Assembly (NCBI RefSeq): GCF_014050225.1
Contig: NZ_JACFXV010000029.1
Location: 1 to 64,000 of the forward strand
Direction: 5' to 3'
Length of the DNA stretch: 64,000 bases
Source: Stappia albiluteola
Lineage (GTDB): Bacteria > Pseudomonadota > Alphaproteobacteria > Rhizobiales > Stappiaceae
The notes beneath the pieces were generated by a model. It had not been told where the DNA came from. It ran no database searches and saw only the letters and a program-made list of their open reading frames with translations. Made by a program: the position numbers and the translations under genes. Numbering within the stretch: the stretch's first letter is position 1; the number at the start of each line of letters is the position of its first letter. Of the stretch, positions 33,400-42,999 are shown in pieces.

Positions 33400-34569
33400 A
33401 TGACTGAAATGACCGGCCCTTATTGGCTCTCTGGCGGGTTCCGCCCCTTCTTCCTGCTTGGCGCCCTCGCCATGGCGGTATCCGTGCTTGTCTGGATACC
33501 GGTCTATTTTTGGGGGCTCGAACTGCCGACCACCCTTTCGCCAAGGGACTGGCATGTGCACGCATTGATATTCGGCGGCGTCATGGCGATCATCGCCGGC
33601 TTTGCCCTCACGGCGGTCTCGAACTGGACGGGCCGTCCGCCGGTCGCCGGCATGGAACTTTTCGCCCTGGTGATGTTTTGGGCCTTCGGCCGGGCGGCCG
33701 TATCCTCCTCCGCCATCATCGGCCCGAATGTGGCGATGGTTGCCGACCTTCTGTTCCCCGCGGCCCTGGTTGCGGTGTTTGCGCGTGAGGTCATTGCCGC
33801 AGGCAACTACCGCAATCTTCGCATCGTGGCGGTCGTGGCGGCACTGGGGCTCGCCAATCTGGCCTTCCATCTTGAGGCCGGAGTGACGGGTGCCGCCGAC
33901 AATTCTCTGCGGGCGTCGGTCGGGCTGGTGGTGCTCCTCGTCATGCTGATCGGCGGCCGCATCGTCCCCGCCTTCACGCGCAACTGGCTGGCCGCGCGAA
34001 AGGAGGCACGGCTGCCGGTCCCGTTTTCCCGCTTCGATGCGGTATCCGTGCTTGTCGGTGGCCTTGCCCTGGCGACCTGGGCGGCCTTTCCCGAGGCCCC
34101 GGCGACGGCCGCCGCACTTGCGCTCGCCGGCCTTCTGTCGGCCGTGAGGCTTGCCAGATGGCGTGGCCTCGGCACGCGGGCCGACCCCCTGCTTCTGATT
34201 CTGCATATCGCCTTTGCCACGATTCCAGCCGGCTTTCTCGCCATAGCCGCGTCGATATTGCTTCCGGGCGCTGTCGATCCGGTTGCCGCGGTCCACGTCT
34301 GGACGGTGGGAACCTTCGGCACCATGACCCTTGCGGTTATGACGCGTGCAAGCCGTGGGCATTCCGGACAGGCACTTGCGGCCGGTGCGCTTGAAATCGC
34401 GATATTCGCCCTCGTACTTCTCGGCGCGGCGGCACGGGTGGCGGCACCGTATGCGGGGGGATGGATGGTCCACGCGATCGAGTGCGCGGGACTGACATGG
34501 GCCGGCGCCTACCTGCTGTTCACCCTCGGCTACGGGCGCATGTTGCTGGCGCGGCCGAAACTGTCATGA
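33400..34569 (+). CDS. NnrS family membrane protein (copy 2)
   Basis: 389 residues, about 12 helices. Family marks: SGGFRPFFLLGALAMA, RDWHVHALIFGGVMAIIAGFALTAVSNWTGRPPVAG, MLIGGRIVPAFTRNWLAARK and VHVWTVGTFGTMTLAVMTRAS. It is clearly diverged from the copy at 20790-21962, so it is a paralogue rather than a recent duplicate. It lies downstream of pseudoazurin and its stop overlaps the next ORF by ATGA. Confidence 0.88.
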   Translation: MTEMTGPYWLSGGFRPFFLLGALAMAVSVLVWIPVYFWGLELPTTLSPRDWHVHALIFGGVMAIIAGFALTAVSNWTGRPPVAGMELFALVMFWAFGRAAVSSSAIIGPNVAMVADLLFPAALVAVFAREVIAAGNYRNLRIVAVVAALGLANLAFHLEAGVTGAADNSLRASVGLVVLLVMLIGGRIVPAFTRNWLAARKEARLPVPFSRFDAVSVLVGGLALATWAAFPEAPATAAALALAGLLSAVRLARWRGLGTRADPLLLILHIAFATIPAGFLAIAASILLPGAVDPVAAVHVWTVGTFGTMTLAVMTRASRGHSGQALAAGALEIAIFALVLLGAAARVAAPYAGGWMVHAIECAGLTWAGAYLLFTLGYGRMLLARPKLS

Positions 34570-35018
34570 AGACGGTCGCTCTTGCCACAGGCATTGCGAT
34601 GCATCATGCGCTTCTCCTCGCCGCCTATCTGGCAAGCGGACCGCTGCGGACCCACTATCTCGATCCGGTGGCCGGGCCACTGCCCGGCGCGATGGGGGAA
34701 GCGGCGCTTTTCGTCGCCGTTTCGATGGCGAGCGTGGCGCTGGTTCTTCCGCGTCTCTCGCCTGACTGGACGGTCGTGCATGCCGTCACCGTCGGATCGG
34801 GCGCACTGCTGCTCTTCGCGATTTCAGACGCCGCCATTGCAACGGTCTTTTGCGGCGTGCCGCTGACCGGGCACTTCGCCCGGTTCGGCACCCAGCCGGG
34901 TCTGATACAGGCAGGTGCTCTTGCGTTTCATGTCGCGGCACCTGCACTGTGGCTGGTCGATGAGGGAAAGAACGCCGGGCAGAAGGGCCAGCGGCCCGCA
35001 GCGACGAATTTCGAGTAA
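34566..35018 (+). CDS. Small integral membrane protein coupled to NnrS
   Basis: 150 residues, starting inside the nnrS2 stop codon (ATGA). Four hydrophobic stretches: about 5-22, 40-60, 67-87 and 112-130, with a short charged tail. I do not recognise the family with certainty; its position matches the small membrane proteins (NnrT/NnrU type) found with nnrS in Rhodobacter. It probably works with NnrS in the inner membrane. Confidence 0.55.
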   Translation: MKTVALATGIAMHHALLLAAYLASGPLRTHYLDPVAGPLPGAMGEAALFVAVSMASVALVLPRLSPDWTVVHAVTVGSGALLLFAISDAAIATVFCGVPLTGHFARFGTQPGLIQAGALAFHVAAPALWLVDEGKNAGQKGQRPAATNFE

Positions 35019-35148
35019 TATCGCCCGTCGCGACATTGGATGCAGAATGCGTGCGCCATCGTCTCTCCGCCTATGCTGGCGTGCGACGCATCACAGCGGG
35101 AAGGTGTCCATTCGCTGCAATTATCTGATTTTTATTGACTTTTGAAGG

Positions 35149-35225
35149 TGGTAGCGGAGGAGGGACTCGAACCCCCGACACGCGGATTATGATTCCGCTG
35201 CTCTAACCGGCTGAGCTACTCCGCC
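35149..35225 (-). tRNA. tRNA-Met (CAT), elongator type
   Basis: A 77-base cloverleaf on the minus strand: acceptor GGCGGAG pairs with CTCCGCT (closing G-U), D-arm GCTC/GAGC, anticodon stem GCGGA/TCCGC around loop ATCATAA giving anticodon CAT (35189-35191), T-arm GGGGG/CCCTC and an encoded CCA end. The acceptor closes without the initiator mismatch, so it is elongator tRNA-Met rather than fMet; an isoleucine tRNA with modified CAT is less likely given the sequence. Confidence 0.93.
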
Positions 35226-35398
35226 CCAATGCTGCGGGAAGTTTCCCGCGCGGGCTGGGAGCATATAGGGTGGGCGCCGGTTGCCTGTCAAGCTGGTATC
35301 GACGCTTTCCACGACGCCTGGCCTCGGCGCCTAGCTGCCATCTCGCCGGAGCTCTTCTTGCCGGTAGCGCGGAGGCGAGGCGGCCCGGGGGATTGGCC

Positions 35399-36106
35399 CT
35401 ATCGCTGGAAAACCAGCACCGAAAACAGACCCATGGGAGCCACGGGCTTTTCGGAGAGGAGGGTCATCCGCGTGTTCTTCAGAATACGTTCCTTCGGGAA
35501 AAGCGGATCCCAGCCGAGGCGCGAGCCGAAGGCGGCAAGTCCGCGCTCGACGACGGCCCGCAGGCCGCGTTCCGACGCGAAGTGGTTGACGATGATCACC
35601 GTGCCGCCCGGCCGGACGACGCGCTCAAGCTCGCGCAGGACGGAAGCGGGATCCGGAACCACCGTCATCACATACATCACGACGGCGACGTCGAAGCTGG
35701 CATCCTCGTAGGCAAGATCGCCGGCATCCATTGCGCGCAATTCGGCGATATTGGCGAGCTTCCTGTCCGCGACGCGCCGACGGGCGCGGACGAGCATGTC
35801 TTCCGAAATGTCGATACCGGAAACCGTGAGGCGCCCGTCATAGTCGGGCAGGGAAAGGCCAGTGCCGACGCCCACCTCCAGCGCCTTGCCGCGAGTGCGG
35901 TTGGCTTCGGCTACGGCTGCTTTTCGCCCAAAGGAGAGCGGCAGGTTGAACACGACGTCATAGACGGGCGCCCAGCGGGCATAAGCCGAGGTGACCGATG
36001 AAAGACTTGCATGCGAGCCGGGTCGCCGCGGCGAGCGTCGCACCAGACTTTCCCAGCGCTGGCGCAGGCGTCGAAGCGTCTGGCTGACGGACAGGCTTTC
36101 GCTCAT
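35399..36106 (-). CDS. Class I SAM methyltransferase, PmtA-like
   Basis: 235 residues. [24 protein letters not shown] then motif [17 protein letters not shown] (about 72-87), [43 protein letters not shown] and [17 protein letters not shown]. This pattern is that of the Rhodobacter-type phosphatidylethanolamine N-methyltransferase, which makes phosphatidylcholine, though UbiE-like enzymes are related. Its ATG overlaps the mnmA stop (ATGA), so it is the second gene of a two-gene operon. Confidence 0.75.
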   Translation of the reverse strand: MSESLSVSQTLRRLRQRWESLVRRSPRRPGSHASLSSVTSAYARWAPVYDVVFNLPLSFGRKAAVAEANRTRGKALEVGVGTGLSLPDYDGRLTVSGIDISEDMLVRARRRVADRKLANIAELRAMDAGDLAYEDASFDVAVVMYVMTVVPDPASVLRELERVVRPGGTVIIVNHFASERGLRAVVERGLAAFGSRLGWDPLFPKERILKNTRMTLLSEKPVAPMGLFSVLVFQR

Positions 36107-37296
36107 CCGTTCGCCACCTGGAGGTCGGCTTCGGCGCGGTTTCCGCTCTTCATGTCTCCGTCAACGGACCGGCGCGTGCGGCCAATCCAGCCGCCGCCCA
36201 GAACGCGGGCCTCCGCCTGGTCGCTGTCGAAGAAGACGCAGGCCTGACCTGGCGCAACGCCGGTCTCGCCATCGACCAGCTCCACCGATACCTGTCCATT
36301 GACGGCTTTCAGGATCGCCGGCTTGGGCGGGCGCGTGGAGCGGACCTTCGCATAGACTTCAAGACCGCTCTCCGGCAGGTCTTCCAGGGTACCGTCGCCG
36401 ATCCAGTTGACGTTGCGCAGGTCGATCGAGCGTGTGGCAAGAGCCTCGCGGGGCCCGACGATGACGCGGCTTCCCTCCGCGTCGAGATGCACGACATAGA
36501 GCGGTTCGCCTGTCGCCACGCCGATGCCGCGCCGCTGGCCGATCGTGTAGTGAATGATGCCGTCGTGGCGGCCGAGGACGCGGCCGTCGAGATGCACGAT
36601 GTCGCCCGGTTCGGCGGCACCCGGCTTCAGCCGCTCGATCACGTCGGAATATTTGCCCTGCGGCACGAAGCAGATGTCCTGGCTGTCCTGCTTCTCCGCA
36701 ACGGACAGACCGAATTCGCGCGCCAGTTCCCGCACTTCGGGCTTCGTCATGCCGCCGAGGGGAAAGCGCAGGAAATCGAGCTGGTCCCGCGTCGTGGCAA
36801 AGAGGAAATAGCTCTGGTCACGGTCGAGATCCACCGGCCGCATCAGCGCCCGCTGCCCGTTGACAAGCTGCGAACGCACGTAATGGCCGGTCGCAAGCAC
36901 GTCGGCGCCGAGCGCTTTGGCCGTCTCCAGAAGATCGGAGAACTTCACCGTCTGATTGCAGGCGACGCAGGGAATCGGCGTTTCGCCGGCAATATAGCTC
37001 TCGGCGAACTGATCGATCACCGCTTCCTTGAAGCGCTTTTCGTAGTCCAGCACGTAGTGGGGGATGCCCAGCCGCTCGGCAACCCGCCGCGCGTCGTGAA
37101 TGTCCTGGCCCGCACAGCACGCGCCGGCGCGGTGCACCGCTTCGCCGTGATCGTAAAGCTGCAGCGTGACGCCGATGACATCATAGCCTTCCCGCTTCAT
37201 CAACCCGGCCACGACGGAGGAATCGACACCTCCCGACATGGCTACGACGACGCGCGTGTCCTCGGGGCGCCTGGGGAGATCCAGACTGTTGAGCAT
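36103..37296 (-). CDS. mnmA: tRNA-specific 2-thiouridylase MnmA
   Basis: 397 residues from the ATG at 37296 (GAGGAAG site). PP-loop SGGVDSS at 21-27; catalytic cysteines in [13 protein letters not shown] and [14 protein letters not shown]; tRNA-contact and beta-barrel region at the C-terminus. It thiolates U34 of Lys, Glu and Gln tRNAs. First gene of the operon with the methyltransferase. Confidence 0.95.
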   Translation of the reverse strand: MLNSLDLPRRPEDTRVVVAMSGGVDSSVVAGLMKREGYDVIGVTLQLYDHGEAVHRAGACCAGQDIHDARRVAERLGIPHYVLDYEKRFKEAVIDQFAESYIAGETPIPCVACNQTVKFSDLLETAKALGADVLATGHYVRSQLVNGQRALMRPVDLDRDQSYFLFATTRDQLDFLRFPLGGMTKPEVRELAREFGLSVAEKQDSQDICFVPQGKYSDVIERLKPGAAEPGDIVHLDGRVLGRHDGIIHYTIGQRRGIGVATGEPLYVVHLDAEGSRVIVGPREALATRSIDLRNVNWIGDGTLEDLPESGLEVYAKVRSTRPPKPAILKAVNGQVSVELVDGETGVAPGQACVFFDSDQAEARVLGGGWIGRTRRSVDGDMKSGNRAEADLQVANG

Positions 37297-37666
37297 TTCA
37301 TCTTCCTCGGCAGGCCGGGGCGGATTGTCCGCGTCGCATCCGGCTTTTCGATCGATTGGGGACGACCGCCGCTGTTCACCGGCGGCTGTCCGTTGCAGGG
37401 CATGTTCCGCAGGCAGGTTCCTCAACGGTACACAATAGAGTGTGCAGGTGGAGGGAACGCCGACCGCAAGCCCGTTTGTTGGGGGCACTATAAAGGAAGG
37501 CGGTGTCCAAGGCCAAGCCCAAGCGGATCGGGCGGGTGATGCTGTGCCCGTCCCACCCGGCAGCATTTGCCGCAGACCCGGCAAGCCTTGCCCAAAGGCT
37601 GGATCGTCTCATCTCCCATCGCCCCGGAAACGCAGCATTTCCGCCGGTTTCTCCGCTTCCGTGAAT
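37297..37666. other. Divergent non-coding region between mnmA and fliK
   Basis: There is no convincing gene here: frames on both strands are short, lack ribosome sites and translate to low-complexity peptides. The left part should hold the mnmA promoter (minus strand); the right end holds the sigma54 promoter listed next. Confidence 0.5.
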
Positions 37667-37682
37667 TGGCCCGCCTCTTGCT
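37667..37682 (+). promoter_or_regulatory. Sigma54 promoter before fliK
   Basis: TGGCCCGCCTCTTGCT: GG (-24) and GC (-12) separated by exactly 10 bases, close to the TGGCACG-N4-TTGCW consensus. It stands about 60-70 bases before the fliK start. In Caulobacter, late flagellar operons use sigma54 with FlbD, and an flbD gene is present at 45145-46506. Confidence 0.65.
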
Positions 37683-37740
37683 GACATGACTGCGAGATCT
37701 TGCGTCCCGACCGTCGTTGCGGATGCGGTGAGCCGAATGG

Positions 37741-39711
37741 GTGGAGAGGCCCTTGAGTATACCCGGACTGATTGCTGGCCCGCAGAAGGCCGCCGGTTTG
37801 TTCCCCCAGCTGTCTGGAGGTGGAGCGAAGTCGGTCGCCGGCGGAGGCTTTCCCGCGCTTCTGCAGGCGGCGGGTCTTAGGCAGGTCATTGGAGCGCCCG
37901 GTGCCGATGCGGGGGCGCCGGTTAGTGCCGCGCTGACCCAGGTGAGGGTCCTTGCGCTGCAGCCCGATGGGTCCCTGGAGCCGGTGAGCTATCAGCTGCC
38001 GTTCCAGGACGTCGCGATTGCCAATGGGGCGATCGGCGGACTGAGCCAGGTTTCAGGGACGCCATACACGGAAAGCAACGAGCCGGAACTGCCCAGTCTG
38101 GAGACCCTCGCCGTTGCCCAGGCAATCGAGGACGGGCGCGGCATCGCGATCCTCTATCCCGAGGAGCGGGAAGAGGTAAACGATGAAATTGCGCAACTGC
38201 TGGAAGCGCTCGAGCGCCGAAAACAGCAGGAGCAGTCCCCGATCGTCGAGATCATCCTCGGACTGGACGGCCAGCCGCTGGAAGTGAGGAGGATCGAAGG
38301 TCCGGTCATCGCGAATTCGCTGCCGGGCGGCAGCGCATCCGGTGAGGCGCCCTTGCTGCCCGCCGGTGCGGCAGGGCGGCCGGAACAGGCTCAAATCCCG
38401 GCAGGCCCAGCGAGTGCGCCGTCGCTCTCGGCTCCGGATGCAGCGGGTGACATTACGGGGGGCGTCGCCGATTTTGCGATCCCGTCCGGGGCCGCGGAAA
38501 AGCCGCTGCTTGGAGAGACGGGGGCGCTGGCCGCAGAGGCCGCCGGTATTCCAATCGCGCCTGACGCGGCCGGTAAGGCGCTGAAGGTTGACGCAGACGA
38601 CGCAGGGGACGAAGTCACCCAGCTTCCATCTGCCGCCCCGCTCGTTCAGCAGACGGCCGGATCGGGTGTCGAGGCCGCGACAACAGAGGATGTGAAATCG
38701 GCAGCCACGGCCTCACAGCCGGCGCAAGTCCCTGTGTCGCAGAAGGATGAGGTGATCGGCGACCCTGTCGAGGCGCAAGAACGGCAGACTACCGAGGGGC
38801 CCGCTACTATAGCGCAGTCCGGTTCGGCGGAGGATGCGAAGGCCGAGGATGGCGAGCCATCAACTCGTGCAGCCGCCCCCAACCAGACGACATCGAGCCA
38901 GCCACAGCCTGTTCTGCGGCCAGTATCCTCGCTTGTCGATCCGGCCCTGCAGGACGAAGGAGCGGATTACGCAAGCCTTGAGGCAGAGGGCGATCAGGTA
39001 GACGGGGCGCCGGAGTCGGGCGGCGACAAGGAGCGCGGCAAGGGATCGGATGCCCGCAACGACAACGCGCCCTCAACCCATGATCGGCGCCTGGGCGTTT
39101 CGCAGGCCGCCCTGGCCTTCGCTGAGACGGTTCGTGGTGTGGGGCGAGGCGACGTCAGGGATGAAAATGGCGACCCTCTGACGCCGTCCGACCTGTTCCG
39201 CATTCAACCGCAGACGTCCGACGGAATTGCGGCGCGCCAGCCCTCCCAGTCGGCGCAGCAATTGCCGCAGGCCGCGCAGGTCGCGCCGCAAATTGCCCTC
39301 CACATCGCCAGGCATGTGTCTCAAGGCTCGAACCGCTTTCAGATCCGTCTCGATCCGCCCGAGCTTGGCCGCGTCGATGTGGAGCTGAAGATAACCTCCG
39401 ACGGCGTGGTCAAGGCCCACCTGACGGTGGAGCGCAGTGAGACCCTCGATCTGTTCTTGCGCGACCAGCGTGGCCTTGAACGGGCGCTCGATGCGGCCGG
39501 GCTGAAGGTCGAGCAGGATGCCCTGCAATTTTCACTGAAGGATCAAGGCAATTCTCCGTCCTTTGCCGACCATCACGAAAGAGATGAAGGCGGCAAAGGG
39601 AATAATGGTGGAGGGATCGCGAGGTCGGAGGTGGGCCCCGACGAAGCCGACCGCGACCTGAGGCGCGTCTATGTGCGTGGCGCCGCCGGAGCTCTCGATA
39701 TTCAGGTCTAA
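37741..39711 (+). CDS. fliK: Flagellar hook-length control protein FliK
   Basis: About 656 residues. The first 500 are low-complexity (Ala, Gly, Glu, Pro, Gln-rich), as usual for the FliK ruler; the conserved C-terminal Flg_hook domain is clear: HVSQGSNRFQIRLDPPELGRVDVELKITSDGVVKAHLTVERSETLDLFLRDQRGLERALDAAGLKV. It measures hook length and switches export specificity. The start is uncertain: GTG at 37741, or TTG at 37753, which has the better GGAGAGG site. Confidence 0.82.
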   Translation: MERPLSIPGLIAGPQKAAGLFPQLSGGGAKSVAGGGFPALLQAAGLRQVIGAPGADAGAPVSAALTQVRVLALQPDGSLEPVSYQLPFQDVAIANGAIGGLSQVSGTPYTESNEPELPSLETLAVAQAIEDGRGIAILYPEEREEVNDEIAQLLEALERRKQQEQSPIVEIILGLDGQPLEVRRIEGPVIANSLPGGSASGEAPLLPAGAAGRPEQAQIPAGPASAPSLSAPDAAGDITGGVADFAIPSGAAEKPLLGETGALAAEAAGIPIAPDAAGKALKVDADDAGDEVTQLPSAAPLVQQTAGSGVEAATTEDVKSAATASQPAQVPVSQKDEVIGDPVEAQERQTTEGPATIAQSGSAEDAKAEDGEPSTRAAAPNQTTSSQPQPVLRPVSSLVDPALQDEGADYASLEAEGDQVDGAPESGGDKERGKGSDARNDNAPSTHDRRLGVSQAALAFAETVRGVGRGDVRDENGDPLTPSDLFRIQPQTSDGIAARQPSQSAQQLPQAAQVAPQIALHIARHVSQGSNRFQIRLDPPELGRVDVELKITSDGVVKAHLTVERSETLDLFLRDQRGLERALDAAGLKVEQDALQFSLKDQGNSPSFADHHERDEGGKGNNGGGIARSEVGPDEADRDLRRVYVRGAAGALDIQV

Positions 39712-39756
39712 GATTCACGGACGGTCGCGCAGCAGCGGCCGCCAGAAGGAGCCGAC

Positions 39757-40419
39757 ATGGTTTCAGCCGTTTCGAATACCAACGCCGCCACCAATGCCTC
39801 TTCCAATGCCAGCCAGTCCGCGCTCAGCAACAACTATGAGCTGTTCCTGTCGATATTGACCACGCAGATCAGGAACCAGGATCCGCTCAGCCCTGCGGAT
39901 GCTTCGCAATACACGGAGCAGTTGGTCCAGTTTTCGTCGGTCGAGCAGCAGATCAAGGCGAATGATCAGTTGGAAACCATCCTGAACTCGATCAACTCGC
40001 TGAATGCCTCCAGCTTCGTGAATTACATCGGTAGCGAAGTGACGGTCGACGTCAGCATTTCGAGCCTGAACGGGTCGAGCGCCCAGTGGAAATTCGAAGC
40101 GGAAAAGGCCGAGGACGTCTTGGTATACATCTACAATGCGGCAGGAGAGGAGGTATACAAGGGCACGGACACGGTCGAAGCAGGCGAGAACAGCTTCCGC
40201 TGGGATGGCCTGTCACCTGATGGCAGGCAACAGGAAAACGGCGACTATCTGCTTTCGGTCTATACGTTGAGTGGCGACGGGACGCCGGGTACCAACATAC
40301 CGGTGCAATTGAAGCGGACGGTCGACAGCGTCGACTTTTCCACCGGGTCGCCAATCCTTGACGTCGGTGGTACTCGGGTGTTCCCCGGACAGGTCGTCGC
40401 CATCGGCAGAAGGGCGTGA
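39757..40419 (+). CDS. flgD: Flagellar hook capping protein FlgD
   Basis: 220 residues. N-terminal NNYELFLSILTTQIRNQDPLSPADASQYTEQLVQFSSVEQQIKAND is the FlgD signature; the C-terminal half has the FlgD Ig/TUDOR-like domain (WKFEAEKAEDVLVYIYNAAGEEVYKG...FRWDGLSPDGRQQENGDYLLSVY). It caps the growing hook. It follows fliK by 45 bases and is probably co-transcribed. Confidence 0.93.
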   Translation: MVSAVSNTNAATNASSNASQSALSNNYELFLSILTTQIRNQDPLSPADASQYTEQLVQFSSVEQQIKANDQLETILNSINSLNASSFVNYIGSEVTVDVSISSLNGSSAQWKFEAEKAEDVLVYIYNAAGEEVYKGTDTVEAGENSFRWDGLSPDGRQQENGDYLLSVYTLSGDGTPGTNIPVQLKRTVDSVDFSTGSPILDVGGTRVFPGQVVAIGRRA

Positions 40420-40492
40420 ACCCAAGATATCCGCGCGGGAGGATTGGTACCCGCTGAGTCATTCAAATTATTACCGAATTGTTATTTGCAGT

Positions 40493-40508
40493 TTAGGTAA
40501 TTCTTAAA
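40493..40508 (+). promoter_or_regulatory. CtrA-type motif before sciP
   Basis: TTAG-GTAATTC-TTAAA, one mismatch from the TTAA-N7-TTAA core, in an A+T-rich gap about 55 bases before the sciP ATG. CtrA activates sciP in Caulobacter, which supports the reading. Confidence 0.45.
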
Positions 40509-40519
40509 ACCGTTTGGCT

Positions 40520-40557
40520 ACTCTCACTATCAACCTGGTCATGGTGAGTGTGAGAGT
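40520..40557 (+). promoter_or_regulatory. Hairpin covering the sciP ribosome-binding site
   Basis: Perfect 8-bp arms actctcac (40520-40527) and gtgagagt (40550-40557) with a 22-base loop, ending 3 bases before the sciP ATG. The right arm contains the only Shine-Dalgarno-like sequence (GTGAGAG), so folding would hide it. Confidence 0.45.
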
Positions 40558-40560
40558 ACA

Positions 40561-40836
40561 ATGACCGAACCTACGAGTTCACGCGTCAAATATGTTATCG
40601 GTCCGGACGGAAGTCCGCTGACCATTTCCGATCTTCCTCCGGCCAATACCCGTCGTTGGGTGATCCGTCGGAAGGCCGAAGTCGTTGCTGCGGTACGAGG
40701 CGGGCTCCTTTCACTGGATGAAGCCTGCCAGCGGTATACGCTTACGGTCGAGGAATTCCTGTCCTGGCAAAGCTCGATCGAGCGCCATGGCCTTGCCGGA
40801 CTTCGCGCGACACGCGTCCAGCAATACCGCAACTAA
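40561..40836 (+). CDS. sciP: SciP-like DUF1153 protein, CtrA-antagonist family
   Basis: 91 residues, the exact family length. The DUF1153 core is present throughout: VKYVIGPDGSPLTISDLPPANTRRWVIRRKAEVVAAVRGGLLSLDEACQRYTLTVEEFLSWQSSIERHGLAGLRATR. Caulobacter SciP is a helix-turn-helix protein that blocks CtrA-activated transcription early in the cell cycle. Placement beside flagellar genes, with CtrA motifs before it and before fliF, fits that circuit. Confidence 0.9.
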   Translation: MTEPTSSRVKYVIGPDGSPLTISDLPPANTRRWVIRRKAEVVAAVRGGLLSLDEACQRYTLTVEEFLSWQSSIERHGLAGLRATRVQQYRN

Positions 40837-41223
40837 CCTCTGCGGGTCGAAGATTCTGCAGCGTCGAACGGGCTCGCGCCCGCTCGGCGCTGTTTGCTTT
40901 GGAGCGCATGGCAAAGCCCTGCCGCATATAATTTTTCCGGCGTGCCGGTTCCGTCATTTCGGCCGTGGCCACGGACCGAACCGGCTACCCGACGCCTTCA
41001 CCCCTGAAATTTCGTCCCTGAAATCGGCCTGCGCGCCGGCGCTGCGGCATGAGAAAACGCCCTCCGCCAAGCGCGATGAGGCTTTCGTGACGGCAGTTTG
41101 CGACTCACTCGCCCGCAGTCAGTCTGATCGGCGCGGATGGTTAACGCTGTGGAACGAATTTGCCGAGCGCTTTCCGGGATTTAAAGGCGGATTTCTGCCA
41201 ATTTGCTTCAATCTTAGGAATTC
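40837..41223. other. Gap between sciP and the fliF promoter, no gene seen
   Basis: Frames here are shadows without family resemblance. A TTAAC half-site occurs at 41141-41145. No clear terminator after sciP was found; the fliF promoter elements are listed separately. Confidence 0.4.
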
Positions 41224-41250
41224 GTAAACGCGCGTTAACACCTTGTTTAC
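41224..41250 (+). promoter_or_regulatory. Tandem CtrA-type motifs in the fliF promoter
   Basis: Two overlapping TTAA-N7-TTAAC-like sites: GTAA-ACGCGCG-TTAAC (41224-41239) and TTAA-CACCTTG-TTTAC (41235-41250), sharing TTAA. They lie about 120-140 bases before the fliF GTG. In Caulobacter the fliF operon is a CtrA-activated early flagellar operon. Confidence 0.6.
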
Positions 41251-41366
41251 CATCTCGCAGGCAAATTTTGCCTACCGGCTGTTCGGGGGGACGTCACCAT
41301 CCTTCTACCCCCTGTCCTTCCGAACGGCCGGGTCTTCTGGGTAACCGGTAGCGAGCGGGTTGGGCG

Positions 41367-42998
41367 GTGAAAGCGATTGCTGAACTCTTGAAGACTTTGG
41401 GACCGACGCGGCTGGCGGCGATGGGCGCGGTCGCAGCCGTTCTGATTGGTATTTTCGCAACGATCATTTTCAGGATCACGGCACCGCAATTGGTTCCGCT
41501 CTATACCGATCTGACGCTGGAAGATTCTTCCGCAGTCATTTCCCAACTCGAAAGCCAGGCGATTCCCCACGAGATCCGCGACGAAGGTGCAACGATCCTC
41601 GTGCCGGGCGACGATGTCTTCCGTCTCCGCATCCGCCTCGCCGAACAGGGGCTGCCCACCGGCGGTTCGATGGGTTACGAAATCTTCGACAAGACGGATA
41701 CGCTCGGCTCGACGAGCTTTGTCCAGAATATCAATCATTTGCGCGCGCTCGAAGGCGAACTTGCCCGCACGATCCGGTCCATCGGGCGCATCGTTACGGC
41801 CCGCGTTCACCTGGTCATGCCCGAGCGCCAGCTCTTTCAGCGCGATCGTCAGCAGCCATCCGCCTCCATCGTGCTGAAGGTCAGGGGAGCTCTCGACCCG
41901 GGGCAGGTAAGGGCGATCCAGCATCTTGTGGCCACGGCGGTCGAAGGACTGTCGCCGCAATACATCTCCATCGTCGACGAGAGCGGCCGGCTGCTGGCGA
42001 GCGGCGCCGGCGACGATGGCGAATCGGCGCTTGCGACCTCCTTGCAGGAAAAGACGCAGATGATGGAAGCGCGCCTTCGCCAGCAGGTGGAGGAGATTGT
42101 CGACAGCGTCGTCGGGATCGGCCGCTCGCGGGTTCGTGTCGCGGCCGAGGTCGACTACAACCGCATCACCGAGACCCAGGAAAGCTATGATCCTGAAAGC
42201 CAGGTGGTGCGCTCCACGCAGACCAAGGAAGAAAATTCATCCACCCTCGGGCGGCAGGGCGGCGTCACGGCGGGCAACCAGTTGCCCGGCGCGGACGGCG
42301 GGCAGGGCGGTGCCGGCAATCGCGACGTCACCAACCTGAACGAGGAGATCGTGAATTACGAGATCTCCAAATCCACCAAGACGGAGGTTATCGAGGCAGG
42401 AGGCGTCAAGCGCCTGTCTGTCGCGGTTCTGGTCGATGGCGTCTATTCGCCGAACGGAAATGGCGAGCTTGTCTACGAGCCTCGTTCCGCGGAAGAACTT
42501 GAGCGGATCGCCACTCTGGTCCGTTCCGCGGTCGGTTTCAGCAAGGCGCGCGGCGATACGGTCGAGGTGGTGAATCTGCGTTTCGCGGAAGCGCCGGACA
42601 GCCTGCCGCCGGAAGTGGAGGCAAGCCTCTTCGACTTTACCCGCGCCGACGTCATGCGGTTCATCGAACTTGGCGTCCTTCTGCTGGTCGCGCTCCTGCT
42701 GTCGCTTTTCGTCCTGCGCCCCTTGATGAAGAAGATGCTCACTCCCGAAGAACCCGCCCAACCCATGCTGGTCGGCGCCGATGGCAGGCCGATAGATGCC
42801 ATGGCAATGGCCGATACGCAGCAACAGATGCTGCCGGAACCGGAAGTCGAGCGCGAGCATCGCATCCAGTGGCTTGAGGAAGCCCAGGCCGAGGGCGCGG
42901 TTCAGGTTGCGACCATCACCAAGGTTGGCGAGATGATCGAGGACTACCCCAAGGAGGCGGTTTCCATCATCCGTAGCTGGTTGAACGAGGCGGCATAG
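41367..42998 (+). CDS. fliF: Flagellar MS-ring protein FliF
   Basis: 543 residues from a GTG at 41367. N-terminal membrane helix (about 17-38), ring-building domains with [27 protein letters not shown] and [47 protein letters not shown], a second helix near 430-450 ([22 protein letters not shown]), and the C-terminal FliG-binding tail ([22 protein letters not shown]). Heads the operon fliF-fliG-fliH-fliN-flbD-flhA. Confidence 0.96.
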   Translation: MKAIAELLKTLGPTRLAAMGAVAAVLIGIFATIIFRITAPQLVPLYTDLTLEDSSAVISQLESQAIPHEIRDEGATILVPGDDVFRLRIRLAEQGLPTGGSMGYEIFDKTDTLGSTSFVQNINHLRALEGELARTIRSIGRIVTARVHLVMPERQLFQRDRQQPSASIVLKVRGALDPGQVRAIQHLVATAVEGLSPQYISIVDESGRLLASGAGDDGESALATSLQEKTQMMEARLRQQVEEIVDSVVGIGRSRVRVAAEVDYNRITETQESYDPESQVVRSTQTKEENSSTLGRQGGVTAGNQLPGADGGQGGAGNRDVTNLNEEIVNYEISKSTKTEVIEAGGVKRLSVAVLVDGVYSPNGNGELVYEPRSAEELERIATLVRSAVGFSKARGDTVEVVNLRFAEAPDSLPPEVEASLFDFTRADVMRFIELGVLLLVALLLSLFVLRPLMKKMLTPEEPAQPMLVGADGRPIDAMAMADTQQQMLPEPEVEREHRIQWLEEAQAEGAVQVATITKVGEMIEDYPKEAVSIIRSWLNEAA

Positions 42999-42999
42999 G

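Noticed and set aside
37376-37889. Minus-strand frames between mnmA and fliK, with a CRVCGKCC cysteine run
   Set aside because: The cysteine run looked like a zinc motif, but the frame has no usable start, overlaps the sigma54 promoter and the fliK start, and its remainder is Arg/Pro noise.
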